A stretch of 47,668 nt of DNA from Collinsella sp. (lineage in GTDB: Bacteria > Actinomycetota > Coriobacteriia > Coriobacteriales > Coriobacteriaceae), in the NCBI GenBank assembly GCA_019414515.1, contig DXLX01000033.1, positions 1 to 47,668 on the forward strand, written 5' to 3'. Below, piece by piece: positions 31,622 to 39,131 of the stretch. The position numbers and the translations under genes were made by a program. The notes below the pieces were generated by a model that had not been told where the DNA came from, did no database searches, and saw nothing but the letters and a program-made list of their open reading frames with translations. Position 1 is the first letter of the stretch. Each line of letters opens with the position of its first letter.

Positions 31622-33598
31622 ATGGCGATTCGGCCGATGGAACCGAGCGGACAATGCGAAAGCGAGTTGGCGGCGGCTGGAGTGGCGCTGCCCGAACTGC
31701 TGGCGCCTGCTGGCGGGCTCGACCAGATGCTCGCGGCGATTGCGGCGGGTGCCGATGCCATCTATGCGGGGCTGGACGGATTCAACGCTCGAGTGAGCGC
31801 GCATGGCTTTAACGATGATGAGTTCGCGCGCGGTTGTGCCGTGGCCCATGCCCATGGCGTGCGTGTGTACGTGACGCTCAACGTATTCGTGTTCGATGAT
31901 GAGCTTGCCGACGCCGTGGCGTTGGGGGCGCATGCGCACGCGTTGGGTGCCGATGCGTTGATTGTGGCCGATGCCGGGCTGGCTTGCGCGCTACGTGCGG
32001 CGATTTCGGGGGTCGAGATTCACCTGTCCACTCAGGCGGGCGCTCATAGCGAGGGTGCCGTGCAGTTGGCTGCCAAGGAGTTGGGCGTTGAGCGCGTGAC
32101 GACTGCGCGCGAGCTGAGCGTTGCAGAGATTGAGACGCTTTGCGCTACTGGCGTGCCCATCGAGGTGTTCTGTCACGGCGCTATTTGCATTGGATACTCG
32201 GGTGCGTGCGGGTTCTCTGCCCTTCGACGTGGCCGCTCTGCGATGCGCGGCGACTGCACGCAACCGTGCCGTCTATCCTATGACTTGGTGGACGAGGCGG
32301 GGCAGAGTGTTGTCGCTGTCGAAGGGGATCGCCTGCTTTGTCCGCGTGACTATCTGGGCATCGCGCATCTGCCCGAGCTTGTTGCCGCCGGCGTGGCATC
32401 GCTCAAGATCGAGGGCCGCATGAAGAATCCCGACTACGTCTTTAACGTGGTGAGGGTGTGGCGTCGGGCGCTCAATATGCTGCGCGACGGCACATGGGAT
32501 GCCGATGCGGTGCCGGCGCTTGAGCGCGAGCTGGGAAGGTCGTTCAACCGCGGCTTTACCGATGCGTATCTGCGGGGTCGTTCGGGCGCCGAGCTCATGA
32601 GCTTTGAGCGCGCGATCAACCAGGGTGTGCGCGTGGGCCACTTGGTGGCGGTGGGTCACGAAGAGGTGACGGTTGAGCTTGATGCCGCCGCGGCGGCGGG
32701 CGATACGCTCGAGATCCGATTTTACCCGGGTGCCGACGCGCGTCCCGATGTGCCCAAGCGCTGGCCACAGGTGCCTTGCCCCGTGGATGCCGCTGCGGGA
32801 GAGCGCATCGTCGTGCATTGCAAACGCAAGGTGGACGCGGGCTGCGAGGTCTATCTGATTCGCAGTGCCGGCGTGCTGGGGCAGACGGCAACGGTGTTGG
32901 AGCGCATGCGGGTCGAGGCAGATGCAGTCGCGCCTGCTGAGCAGTCCGTTGAGGTGCTGCCGTTTGAGGGCGTTCTGGCAGATGGCGATGTACCGACGGA
33001 GTTGGCGGGACCGGCGGAGCCGGCAAAGCATGAGGCTTTTGCTCGTAAGGTCTTTGCCTGGGAGCTGATGGATTTGGATCCGCGCGATGAGTGGGATCTG
33101 TCCGATGCGACGGTGGTGCTCGACGAAGTGTGCCGTGCAGGCGACGCCGAGCGGACTCGAGCGCTTATGCAACGTGCCGGGCGCGTCGTCTGCCGCAATC
33201 TGGGACAGGTGGCGATGGCCCGCGAGCTGGGCACGACGTTTGACGTGGCGGCGCCGGTGTTCTGCGCCAATCGGGCCACGCTTGCCTGGCTGCGCGGGCT
33301 TGGCGCGAGGTGGGTATACTTGCCTGCCGAGTTGCTCAGCAATGACAGGGAGCGTATCGCCGAGCTGGCTGCTGAACCCGGCGTCTTGGGTCCGGTCGAC
33401 GCCGACCGTCCCGAGCTCATGGTGTGCGAGCACTGCCTGCTGACCGCCGAGGGCGTTTGCGCCACCGATGCGACGGGGCGGGTCCGTTGCCGCGACTGCT
33501 TGCGTCGTCGGCAGATACGCTATCTGGTCGAGCGTGACGGTACGCGTCTGCCAGTTGCCATCGACGCATGCGGCAGGACGAGGATTTTCCTGTCGTAG
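31622..33598 (+). CDS. Peptidase U32-family protein (RlhA/TrhP-type)
   Basis: A 658-residue protein. The U32 signature is E181-VFCHGAICIGYSGAC (Cys184, Cys189, Cys196), followed by GDCTQPCR (Cys212, Cys216). U32 members such as RlhA and TrhP hydroxylate rRNA or tRNA, while others are collagenase-like. The long form with a C-terminal DUF3656-like half suggests an RNA hydroxylation factor. The C-terminus has an additional Cys cluster, CEHCLL and CRDCLRRRQ, a possible metal or iron-sulfur site. ATG 31622 follows GAGGAG. The substrate is not readable from sequence. Confidence 0.88.
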   Translation: MAIRPMEPSGQCESELAAAGVALPELLAPAGGLDQMLAAIAAGADAIYAGLDGFNARVSAHGFNDDEFARGCAVAHAHGVRVYVTLNVFVFDDELADAVALGAHAHALGADALIVADAGLACALRAAISGVEIHLSTQAGAHSEGAVQLAAKELGVERVTTARELSVAEIETLCATGVPIEVFCHGAICIGYSGACGFSALRRGRSAMRGDCTQPCRLSYDLVDEAGQSVVAVEGDRLLCPRDYLGIAHLPELVAAGVASLKIEGRMKNPDYVFNVVRVWRRALNMLRDGTWDADAVPALERELGRSFNRGFTDAYLRGRSGAELMSFERAINQGVRVGHLVAVGHEEVTVELDAAAAAGDTLEIRFYPGADARPDVPKRWPQVPCPVDAAAGERIVVHCKRKVDAGCEVYLIRSAGVLGQTATVLERMRVEADAVAPAEQSVEVLPFEGVLADGDVPTELAGPAEPAKHEAFARKVFAWELMDLDPRDEWDLSDATVVLDEVCRAGDAERTRALMQRAGRVVCRNLGQVAMARELGTTFDVAAPVFCANRATLAWLRGLGARWVYLPAELLSNDRERIAELAAEPGVLGPVDADRPELMVCEHCLLTAEGVCATDATGRVRCRDCLRRRQIRYLVERDGTRLPVAIDACGRTRIFLS

Positions 33599-33694
33599 AT
33601 GCTGCGTCGCGTCAGTTTGTTATCATAAGAGAGTTTATGGACTTCCAGCACCGCCGTTTTCGGCGAGGGTGCTATAGCAAAAGGAGGATACCCA

Positions 33695-34906
33695 ATGCTG
33701 TCTGTTGACGAGCAAATGCGTATCATCACCTCGGGCGCCGCGCAGATCGTTCCCGAGGCCGACCTTCGCAAGAAGCTTGAGAAGGGCGAGCCCCTCAACA
33801 TCAAGCTCGGCGTCGATCCCACCAGCCCCGACCTGCACCTGGGCCACGCCGTGCCGCTGCGCAAGATGCGTCAGTTCCAGGACCTGGGCCACAACGTCAC
33901 CCTCATCATCGGCAACGGTACCGCGTTGATTGGCGACCCTTCGGGCAAGAATTCCACCCGTCCGCAGCTTTCGCAGGAGCAGATCGAGGCCAATGCCGAG
34001 ACCTACGTGAGCCAGGCCATGAAGATCCTGGATCCCGAGAAGACCACCATCGTGCACAACGGTGACTGGATCTTGTCGATGGATCTGGCTGGTCTGCTGC
34101 AGGTGTGCTCCAAGTTCACCGTCGCCCGTATTCTTGAGCGCGACGACTTTACCAAGCGCTACCAGTCTCAGACGCCGATCGCCCTGCATGAGTTCCTGTA
34201 TCCCGTGATGCAGGCTTTCGACTCCGTGCAGATCAAGGCCGACGTGGAGATGGGCGGCACCGACCAGCTCTTCAACCTGCTCGCCGGCCGTGAGCTCATG
34301 GAGAAGATGGGCATGGAGCCCCAGATTGCGCTCACCATGCCGCTGCTCGAGGGTACCGATGGCGTCCGTAAGATGTCCAAGTCCTACGGTAACTACATCG
34401 GCCTGACCGACGCGCCCAAGGATATGTTCGGCAAGACCATGTCCATCCCCGACGAGATGATCGGCAAGTACTACCGCCTTGCGAGCTCGCTCACCCCGGC
34501 CGAGGTCGACAAGATCGATGCTGCTCTGGCCGACGGCTCTGCCGATCCCTATGAGCTTAAGCGCGCTCTGGGCCGCGACCTGTGCGACACCTACCACGGC
34601 GCCGGTGCCGGCGACGAGGCTCAGGCCGAGTTCGACCGCGTGTTCAAGGAGGGCCAGCTCGCCGACTTCCCCGAGAAGCATGTTGAGCTGACTGTTAACG
34701 ACGAGGGCCAGATCTACCTCGCCGGTCTGCTTAAGGACCTGGGCCTTTCGGCCAGCGCCGGCCAGGCCCGTCGCGACATCGACGGCGGCGGCGTCAAGAT
34801 CAACGGCAAGGCCGTGGCTCCCAAGAGCTACAACATCGACCCCAGCGCCCTCAAGCTGGGCGACACCCTCTCCGTGGGCAAGCGCAAGGGCTTCAAGTTG
34901 ATTTAG
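33695..34906 (+). CDS. tyrS: Tyrosyl-tRNA synthetase
   Basis: A 403-residue class I enzyme. HLGH at 48-51 is the HIGH motif, and KMSKS appears as GVRKMSKSYGNYIGL. The C-terminal S4-like RNA-binding domain covers residues 340-403 (DLGLSASAGQARRDIDGGGVKINGK, read in parts). AAAAGGAGG precedes the ATG. The 96-bp leader is too short for a T-box riboswitch. A GCCG-TTTT-CGGC stem lies within it. Confidence 0.95.
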   Translation: MLSVDEQMRIITSGAAQIVPEADLRKKLEKGEPLNIKLGVDPTSPDLHLGHAVPLRKMRQFQDLGHNVTLIIGNGTALIGDPSGKNSTRPQLSQEQIEANAETYVSQAMKILDPEKTTIVHNGDWILSMDLAGLLQVCSKFTVARILERDDFTKRYQSQTPIALHEFLYPVMQAFDSVQIKADVEMGGTDQLFNLLAGRELMEKMGMEPQIALTMPLLEGTDGVRKMSKSYGNYIGLTDAPKDMFGKTMSIPDEMIGKYYRLASSLTPAEVDKIDAALADGSADPYELKRALGRDLCDTYHGAGAGDEAQAEFDRVFKEGQLADFPEKHVELTVNDEGQIYLAGLLKDLGLSASAGQARRDIDGGGVKINGKAVAPKSYNIDPSALKLGDTLSVGKRKGFKLI

Positions 34907-34908
34907 TT

Positions 34909-34930
34909 CCGCCGTTCTACCGAACGGCGG
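34909..34930 (+). terminator. Hairpin immediately after tyrS
   Basis: CCGCCGTTC, loop TACC, GAACGGCGG: a 9-bp perfect stem beginning 3 bases after the stop. It lacks a T-run, so it acts alone only weakly and may work with the nested structure further on. Confidence 0.6.
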
Positions 34931-34945
34931 ACCGGCCGACGCTGC

Positions 34946-35044
34946 GCGGGCCGCATTTGGACAATCTGACGTTCAACTTCAAGGGCGCGACCAGAAGGTC
35001 AGCGCCCTTTCGTTTCACGTCACCTTGTCTCAAATGCGGCCCGC
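34946..35044. repeat. Nested inverted repeat enclosing a terminator
   Basis: Outer arms GCGGGCCGCATTTGGACAA (34946-34964) and TTGTCTCAAATGCGGCCCGC (35025-35044) pair except for a single-base bulge. Inside lies the tyrS terminator hairpin (34981-35009). This is a 99-bp cruciform-type structure in a spacer of 359 bp between tyrS and ade. The rest of the spacer has no gene. Confidence 0.8.
34981..35015 (+). terminator. Rho-independent terminator of tyrS
   Basis: AAGGGCGC plus GACC, loop AGAA, GGTC plus GCGCCCTT (one unpaired A), then TCGTTT. It sits inside the longer inverted repeat. Confidence 0.75.
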
Positions 35045-35191
35045 TCGCTGTGGTTGCCAAAACATCGGCGCTCCCGTTGTTGGCACTTTGGGACACTCCT
35101 TGTATTGGTGCTCAGCGGCAGCCCCCCCATTGCGCCAAGCGGCGTGTGCCGTTAAGCGGAAGGGGTGTTATCGGCGGCCTCCTTTTGGGCA

Positions 35192-35245
35192 TACAATGGC
35201 TATTGGTTTGCTGCGGTGAAGGCCTGTCCGCTCCGCAGCTTTTTT
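35192..35245 (+). promoter_or_regulatory. Promoter and attenuator-like hairpin of ade
   Basis: TACAAT (35192-35197) is a good -10, and a start near 35204 would put the hairpin GCTGCGG (35210-35216) / CCGCAGC (35233-35239) at the very 5' end of the transcript. Six T follow it (35240-35245), the shape of an intrinsic terminator, only 20 bases before the ade start. This suggests transcription attenuation. No known purine riboswitch was recognised. Confidence 0.5.
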
Positions 35246-35265
35246 CTACGGTTAAAGGAGTATGT

Positions 35266-37086
35266 ATGTCCGTTGAGGTCATGAGATCTGTGATCGAGGC
35301 CGCCGAGGGTCGTGTGCCCGTTGACACGCTGTTTGCCAACGCACAGATTGTCGATGTGTACGGCCAGCGCGTGGCGCCCGGTAGCGTTGCCGTCAAGGAT
35401 GGCGTGATCGTCGGTGTGCTCTACGATGGTCGCGACGATGCCGCCGGTACGTATGAGGCTGCCGAGGTCATCGATTGCCAGGGCCGCTATCTTGCCCCCG
35501 GTTTTATTGACGGACACTTGCATATCGAGTCTTCGAACATCCGCCCTGCCGAGTATGCGCGCATGGCGGCGACGCGCGGTACCACCACTGCCATTGCCGA
35601 CAGCCACGAGATCGCCAACGTTTCCGGCCTGGACGGCCTGCGCTTTATGATCGAGGACGGCCGTCGCGCGCCCATTTCCATCAAGTACATGATGCCCTCG
35701 TGCGTGCCCGCGCTGCCCGATGAGCAAGCAGGCGCTGTGATTACCGCCGCTGACATGCAGGCGTTTTTTGCCGAGCATCCGGGCGATGTCTTTGGCCTGG
35801 GCGAGATGATGAACCTGCCGGGCGTCTTTATGGCCGATCCCGAGACCTGCGCTCGAATCGACGCTGCCAACCAGACGCCGTCCAAGCAGGTTGACGGTCA
35901 CGCGCCGCTCGTTGCCGGCAAGGACCTCAACGCCTATGCCGCAGCAGGTATTATCGCTGACCATGAGTCGACGATTCCCGAGGAGGCACTCGACAAGCTG
36001 TCTCGCGGCATGTATGTGATGCTGCGCGAGGGTACGTGCAGCCATGACCTGGCCAACCTGTCGCCGATGCTGCTGGAGAATCCTGCCCGTGCCCGCCGTT
36101 GCTGCTTTGCGACCGACGACCGCGCTCCTTCCGATGCGCTTGCGTCCGGCATGATCGACAACGCCTGCCGCGTGGCGATTGAGGCCGGTATCGACCCGGT
36201 GGTCGCTATCTCCATGGCGTCCCTTTCCACGGCTGAGGCGTTTGGCCTGGATCACGGCTGCCGCGACCCGCACGAACTGCGTGGCGCCATCGCCCCGGGC
36301 AAGCGTGCCGACCTGCTGGTGCTCAATGACCTGACGTTCACCACGGCTCCGCATCGCGTATACGCCGCCGGTGCTCTGGTGGCGCAGGACGGCACCTTTG
36401 TGGGCGAGATCGCACCCGAGATGGCCGAGGTCGCAGCCCTTGCCGACGAGCTGCGCGCGTCCGTTAAGCTGCCGAAGCTTTCGCTCGACGTATTCGACTA
36501 TGCCTTTAAGCCGGGCGAGGCCGTGATTGACGTGGTGCCGGGTAAGGCCATCACGGGTATGGCTCGCCCCGAGAGCGCCGAGGGCCTGCGTCGCATTATG
36601 CTGATCGAGCGCCACGGCCGCGGTGTGTCGCTGCAGGCCGAGGGCGCCGACGGTGATGGTCCTGCGGGCCTGGGCCTTGTCGGCAAGCATATCGGTCGCG
36701 GCTGGGTGCGTGGCTTCACCATCACCGGTGGCGCCATTGCCTCCACGATCGGCCACGACTCGCACAACGTGTGCGTCGTGGGTGATAACGCTGCCGATAT
36801 GATGGCTGCTGTTGAGGCTGTGGGCCAGGGTGGTCACGTGCTGGTGCGCAACGGCGAGGTCGTGGCGCGCATTCCGCTGGCGCTCGGCGGTCTGATGAGC
36901 GAAGGCACGGCCGAGGATGTCGCCGCGCAGCACGACGACTTTATGGTCAAGGCGCGCGCCATGGGCATCGAGCCGCCGCTCGACCCCATCATGGGCATCA
37001 TCTTCCTGCCCCTGCCGGTTATCCCGACGCTCCGCATCCGCCCCGAGGGCATGTTCGACGTCACAACCTTCACCTACGCCGACTAG
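35266..37086 (+). CDS. ade: Adenine deaminase
   Basis: A 606-residue amidohydrolase that converts adenine to hypoxanthine and ammonia. The metal-binding motif is GFIDGHLHIESSN, with later EGTCSHDLANL and CFATDDRAPSD. The C-terminal half carries SVKLPKLSLDVFDYAF and GRGWVRGFTITGGA, typical of the Ade family. The ATG at 35266 follows AAAGGAG. A TATGTATG overlap offers an ATG four bases earlier, but in a frame that stops at once. The gene supplies purine salvage and may link to the nitrogen catabolism seen at the left of the window. The stop codon falls inside a repeat element. Confidence 0.95.
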   Translation: MSVEVMRSVIEAAEGRVPVDTLFANAQIVDVYGQRVAPGSVAVKDGVIVGVLYDGRDDAAGTYEAAEVIDCQGRYLAPGFIDGHLHIESSNIRPAEYARMAATRGTTTAIADSHEIANVSGLDGLRFMIEDGRRAPISIKYMMPSCVPALPDEQAGAVITAADMQAFFAEHPGDVFGLGEMMNLPGVFMADPETCARIDAANQTPSKQVDGHAPLVAGKDLNAYAAAGIIADHESTIPEEALDKLSRGMYVMLREGTCSHDLANLSPMLLENPARARRCCFATDDRAPSDALASGMIDNACRVAIEAGIDPVVAISMASLSTAEAFGLDHGCRDPHELRGAIAPGKRADLLVLNDLTFTTAPHRVYAAGALVAQDGTFVGEIAPEMAEVAALADELRASVKLPKLSLDVFDYAFKPGEAVIDVVPGKAITGMARPESAEGLRRIMLIERHGRGVSLQAEGADGDGPAGLGLVGKHIGRGWVRGFTITGGAIASTIGHDSHNVCVVGDNAADMMAAVEAVGQGGHVLVRNGEVVARIPLALGGLMSEGTAEDVAAQHDDFMVKARAMGIEPPLDPIMGIIFLPLPVIPTLRIRPEGMFDVTTFTYAD

Positions 37087-37130
37087 TCATCGGGGACGTT
37101 CTTAAACGTCTAGTCGCCTGCGACACTCTT
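37081..37130 (+). repeat. Repeat element starting at the ade stop codon
   Basis: The element TAGTCATCGGGGACGTTCTT runs from the ade stop and continues with AAACGTCTAGTC and GACACTCTT. It forms a hairpin GACGTT-CTTA-AACGTC flanked by GACTA/TAGTC. A diverged inverted copy lies at the 3' end of the minus-strand gene at 38204. Confidence 0.65.
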
Positions 37131-37193
37131 TGACGTGTTGCCTGGCGCTGCGAATGTGGGACCCCTGGTGCGCGTGAGCTATTTGCCAGGTCC

Positions 37194-37222
37194 TTGTAAC
37201 GTTTACGCCCGCGGAGTCTTAT
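37194..37222 (+). promoter_or_regulatory. Probable promoter of the HAD phosphatase at 37293
   Basis: TTGTAA (37194-37199) and TCTTAT (37217-37222) are 17 bases apart. Transcription would begin near 37229, inside the 5' arm of the leader hairpin, so a start a few bases earlier or later matters for the structure. Confidence 0.45.
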
Positions 37223-37225
37223 TTG

Positions 37226-37287
37226 AGCTCCCTTTGGGTACGTTGGAATCGGATACACGTTCGATTCCAACAAGCCCGAAGGGAGCT
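37226..37287 (+). promoter_or_regulatory. Leader hairpin that hides the Shine-Dalgarno site
   Basis: AGCTCCCTTTGGG (37226-37238) pairs with CCCGAAGGGAGCT (37275-37287), one G-T wobble. An inner perfect 10-bp stem, GTTGGAATCG (37242-37251) and CGATTCCAAC (37262-37271), extends it. The ribosome-binding site AAGGGAG (37279-37285) is inside the 3' arm, 7 bases from the ATG, and TTTT follows. It could be a translational switch, a terminator, or both. Confidence 0.7.
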
Positions 37288-37292
37288 TTTCT

Positions 37293-38087
37293 ATGTTTAA
37301 ACTGATTGCATCCGATATGGACGGCACATTGCTTGACGAAAACGGCCAGGTGCCTCCCGAGACCTACGAACTGATTCTGGCGCTACACGAGCATGGCGTG
37401 CATTTCGCCGCATCGTCAGGTCGTCGCTACGATCGCCTGTGCGAGTTCTTTGCGCCCGTTCGCGACAAGATGGACTTTGTCGCAGCTAACGGTGCCCAGG
37501 TCTTCGCCGACGGCAAAATGGTAGACCGCGAGGTGTATTCGCACCTGGCGATTCGAAGGCTCGCCCAAGCCGTCAGGACGTTTCCCAATCTGCATCTTGC
37601 GCTCTTTGACCGAACCAAGTCCTTCCTGCTCGATGACGAGTGCAAGTTCGTGCGTGAGGTCGATAAGGACCTTCCCAATGCCGAGCGTATTTGGGAGCTG
37701 CCCGATCCCAGCGTAAATATCATCAAAGCGAGTATCTTTTGCGACGACAGTGCGGTTATGGACAGTGCGTACGTGCTACAGCGCGAACTTGGTCAGCTCT
37801 TTACTTTTGCGCCTTCGGGCAACGCGTGGATCGATGCCATGCAGCCTGGTGTGTCGAAGGCCTCGGGTATCGCGCAGCTCGCGGAGCATTACGGCATTGG
37901 TCGCGACGAGGTCATGGCGTTTGGCGACTCGATGAACGACTACGAGATCATTCGCTTTGTCGGCACGGGCTGCGCGATGGAAAACGCGCGCCCCGCGCTC
38001 AAGGCGGTGGCCGATCGTGTCGTAGGCTGCAACCGCGACCACGCCGTTCAGCATGAGCTCCGTCGCGTGCTGGAGAGTCTCTCCTAA
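37293..38087 (+). CDS. Cof-type HAD-IIB family phosphatase
   Basis: A 264-residue HAD hydrolase. Motif I is SDMDGTLLDENG with the nucleophilic Asp. A C2B-type cap follows (residues 85-190), and motif IV is FGDSMNDYEII. Family members dephosphorylate sugar phosphates, pyridoxal phosphate or flavin precursors; the substrate here is not known. The start ATG 37293 is fixed by the buried ribosome-binding site. It is flanked on both sides by copies of one repeat family. A second HAD gene of the same class converges on it from the right. Confidence 0.9.
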   Translation: MFKLIASDMDGTLLDENGQVPPETYELILALHEHGVHFAASSGRRYDRLCEFFAPVRDKMDFVAANGAQVFADGKMVDREVYSHLAIRRLAQAVRTFPNLHLALFDRTKSFLLDDECKFVREVDKDLPNAERIWELPDPSVNIIKASIFCDDSAVMDSAYVLQRELGQLFTFAPSGNAWIDAMQPGVSKASGIAQLAEHYGIGRDEVMAFGDSMNDYEIIRFVGTGCAMENARPALKAVADRVVGCNRDHAVQHELRRVLESLS

Positions 38088-38123
38088 TCCGGCAGCTGGC
38101 GACGTTCCTTTTCTGCCGACAGT

Positions 38124-38206
38124 GGGGGACAGTCCTTGCAGCTTTTTGCGAAGAGTGTCCCCAGTGACTAGTCTTAAGAACATCCCCAGTGACTGGCCAA
38201 TGACTA
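38124..38206 (-). repeat. Repeat cluster at the 3' ends of the two HAD genes
   Basis: Read on the minus strand from the stop of the gene at 38204, TAGTCATTGG, then CACTGGGGATGTTCTTAAG, ACTAGTCACTGGGGACACTC. It shares GGGGA(C/T)GTTCTTAA and GACACTCTT with the element at 37081. GGGGACA (38125-38131) and TGTCCCC (38156-38162) could form a terminator stem. CCCCAGTGACT occurs twice. Confidence 0.6.
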
Positions 38207-39046
38207 GGCGAGGGCGGCCATGATGGTGCGGGCGACGCCGTCGTGGTCGTTGTCGTATTCGGTGATGGCGTCGGCGGCCTCGCGGTCTTCGGACTCGGCG
38301 TTGATCATGGCCATGCCGTGGCCCGCTGCCTGCAGCATGGGGATGTCGTTGATGTTGTCGCCGAACGCCCAGGCGTCGGCGAGACGCTCGCCCAGATGCT
38401 CACATAGCCACGTGAGGGCTGTCCCCTTGGTGGCGCCCTCACCCATGACCTCGATATTCATGGCGTAAGAACGCGTGATCTCAATGCCTCCGAGCGTGTC
38501 GAGCGCCGCCGCGATGGCGTCGCGATCGGCCGGGTCGTGCCAGTACATGGCGATGCGTTCGAGCGTCTCGACCTCGTCGATCTTGCTGTCGATATCCATG
38601 TCGATCGGTGTTCGTGTGCGCTTGAGCGAAGCCGCGATGTGGGGGTCGCCGCCGCAGAACTCATCCAGGCGCCCGTAAAGCGAGCGGGGGAGGAAGCACT
38701 GTCCATCCGCGAAGATATCGAAGGTCACATCGTGGCCGGCGGCAATGCGATGGATGCGGTGGGCAATGCCGCAATCGAGCGGACGGCTCAAGATGCGCGT
38801 GGCGCACGAGGCGTCGGTGGGCACATCGTCGTCGAGTTGCCAGACGCTGGCGCCGTTGGCACAGACCGCGTAGTGTACGGCGGAATGGGCGAGAATGGGC
38901 TCAAAGATGCCCGACAGCGGACGCCCCGTGCAGGGAACAAACTCGATGCCACGACGTGCGAGCTCGTCGAGCATTGCCCAAGTGGCGTCGCTCATCTGCT
39001 TATCGCTCGTCAGCAGTGTTCCGTCCATATCGGAAAACACAATCAT
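38204..39046 (-). CDS. Cof-type HAD-IIB family phosphatase
   Basis: A 280-residue HAD hydrolase with FSDMDGTLLTSDKQ (motif I), PCTGRPLSGI (motif II region), a C2B cap and FGDNINDIPMLQAAG (motif IV). MINAESEDREAADAITEYDNDHDGV near the end is typical of the Cof group. ATG 39046 follows AGAAAGGG. It is transcribed leftward, 24 bp after the terminator of the citrate synthase gene. It is paralogous in type to the plus-strand HAD gene, but the sequences are clearly different. The substrate is unknown. Confidence 0.9.
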   Translation of the reverse strand: MIVFSDMDGTLLTSDKQMSDATWAMLDELARRGIEFVPCTGRPLSGIFEPILAHSAVHYAVCANGASVWQLDDDVPTDASCATRILSRPLDCGIAHRIHRIAAGHDVTFDIFADGQCFLPRSLYGRLDEFCGGDPHIAASLKRTRTPIDMDIDSKIDEVETLERIAMYWHDPADRDAIAAALDTLGGIEITRSYAMNIEVMGEGATKGTALTWLCEHLGERLADAWAFGDNINDIPMLQAAGHGMAMINAESEDREAADAITEYDNDHDGVARTIMAALA

Positions 39047-39069
39047 TTGATGCAGCCCTTTCTATTGGC

Positions 39070-39108
39070 AAAAAAGCGTGGCCAAGGGCTTGGGTCCCTG
39101 GCCACGCT
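39070..39108 (-). terminator. Terminator of citrate synthase
   Basis: On the minus strand AGCGTGGCC pairs with GGCCACGCT and an inner AGGG/CCCT extends it, with one bulged base. Six T follow on that strand (39075-39070). Confidence 0.88.
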
Positions 39109-39131
39109 CAAGATCTATAACGGTCCGCGTC

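Noticed and set aside
33599..33694. T-box riboswitch ahead of tyrS
   Set aside because: The leader is under 100 bases and lacks a T-box core and terminator pair.
35045..35190. Purine riboswitch ahead of ade
   Set aside because: No conserved purine-riboswitch core or three-way junction could be read; only the simple hairpin near the start is supported.
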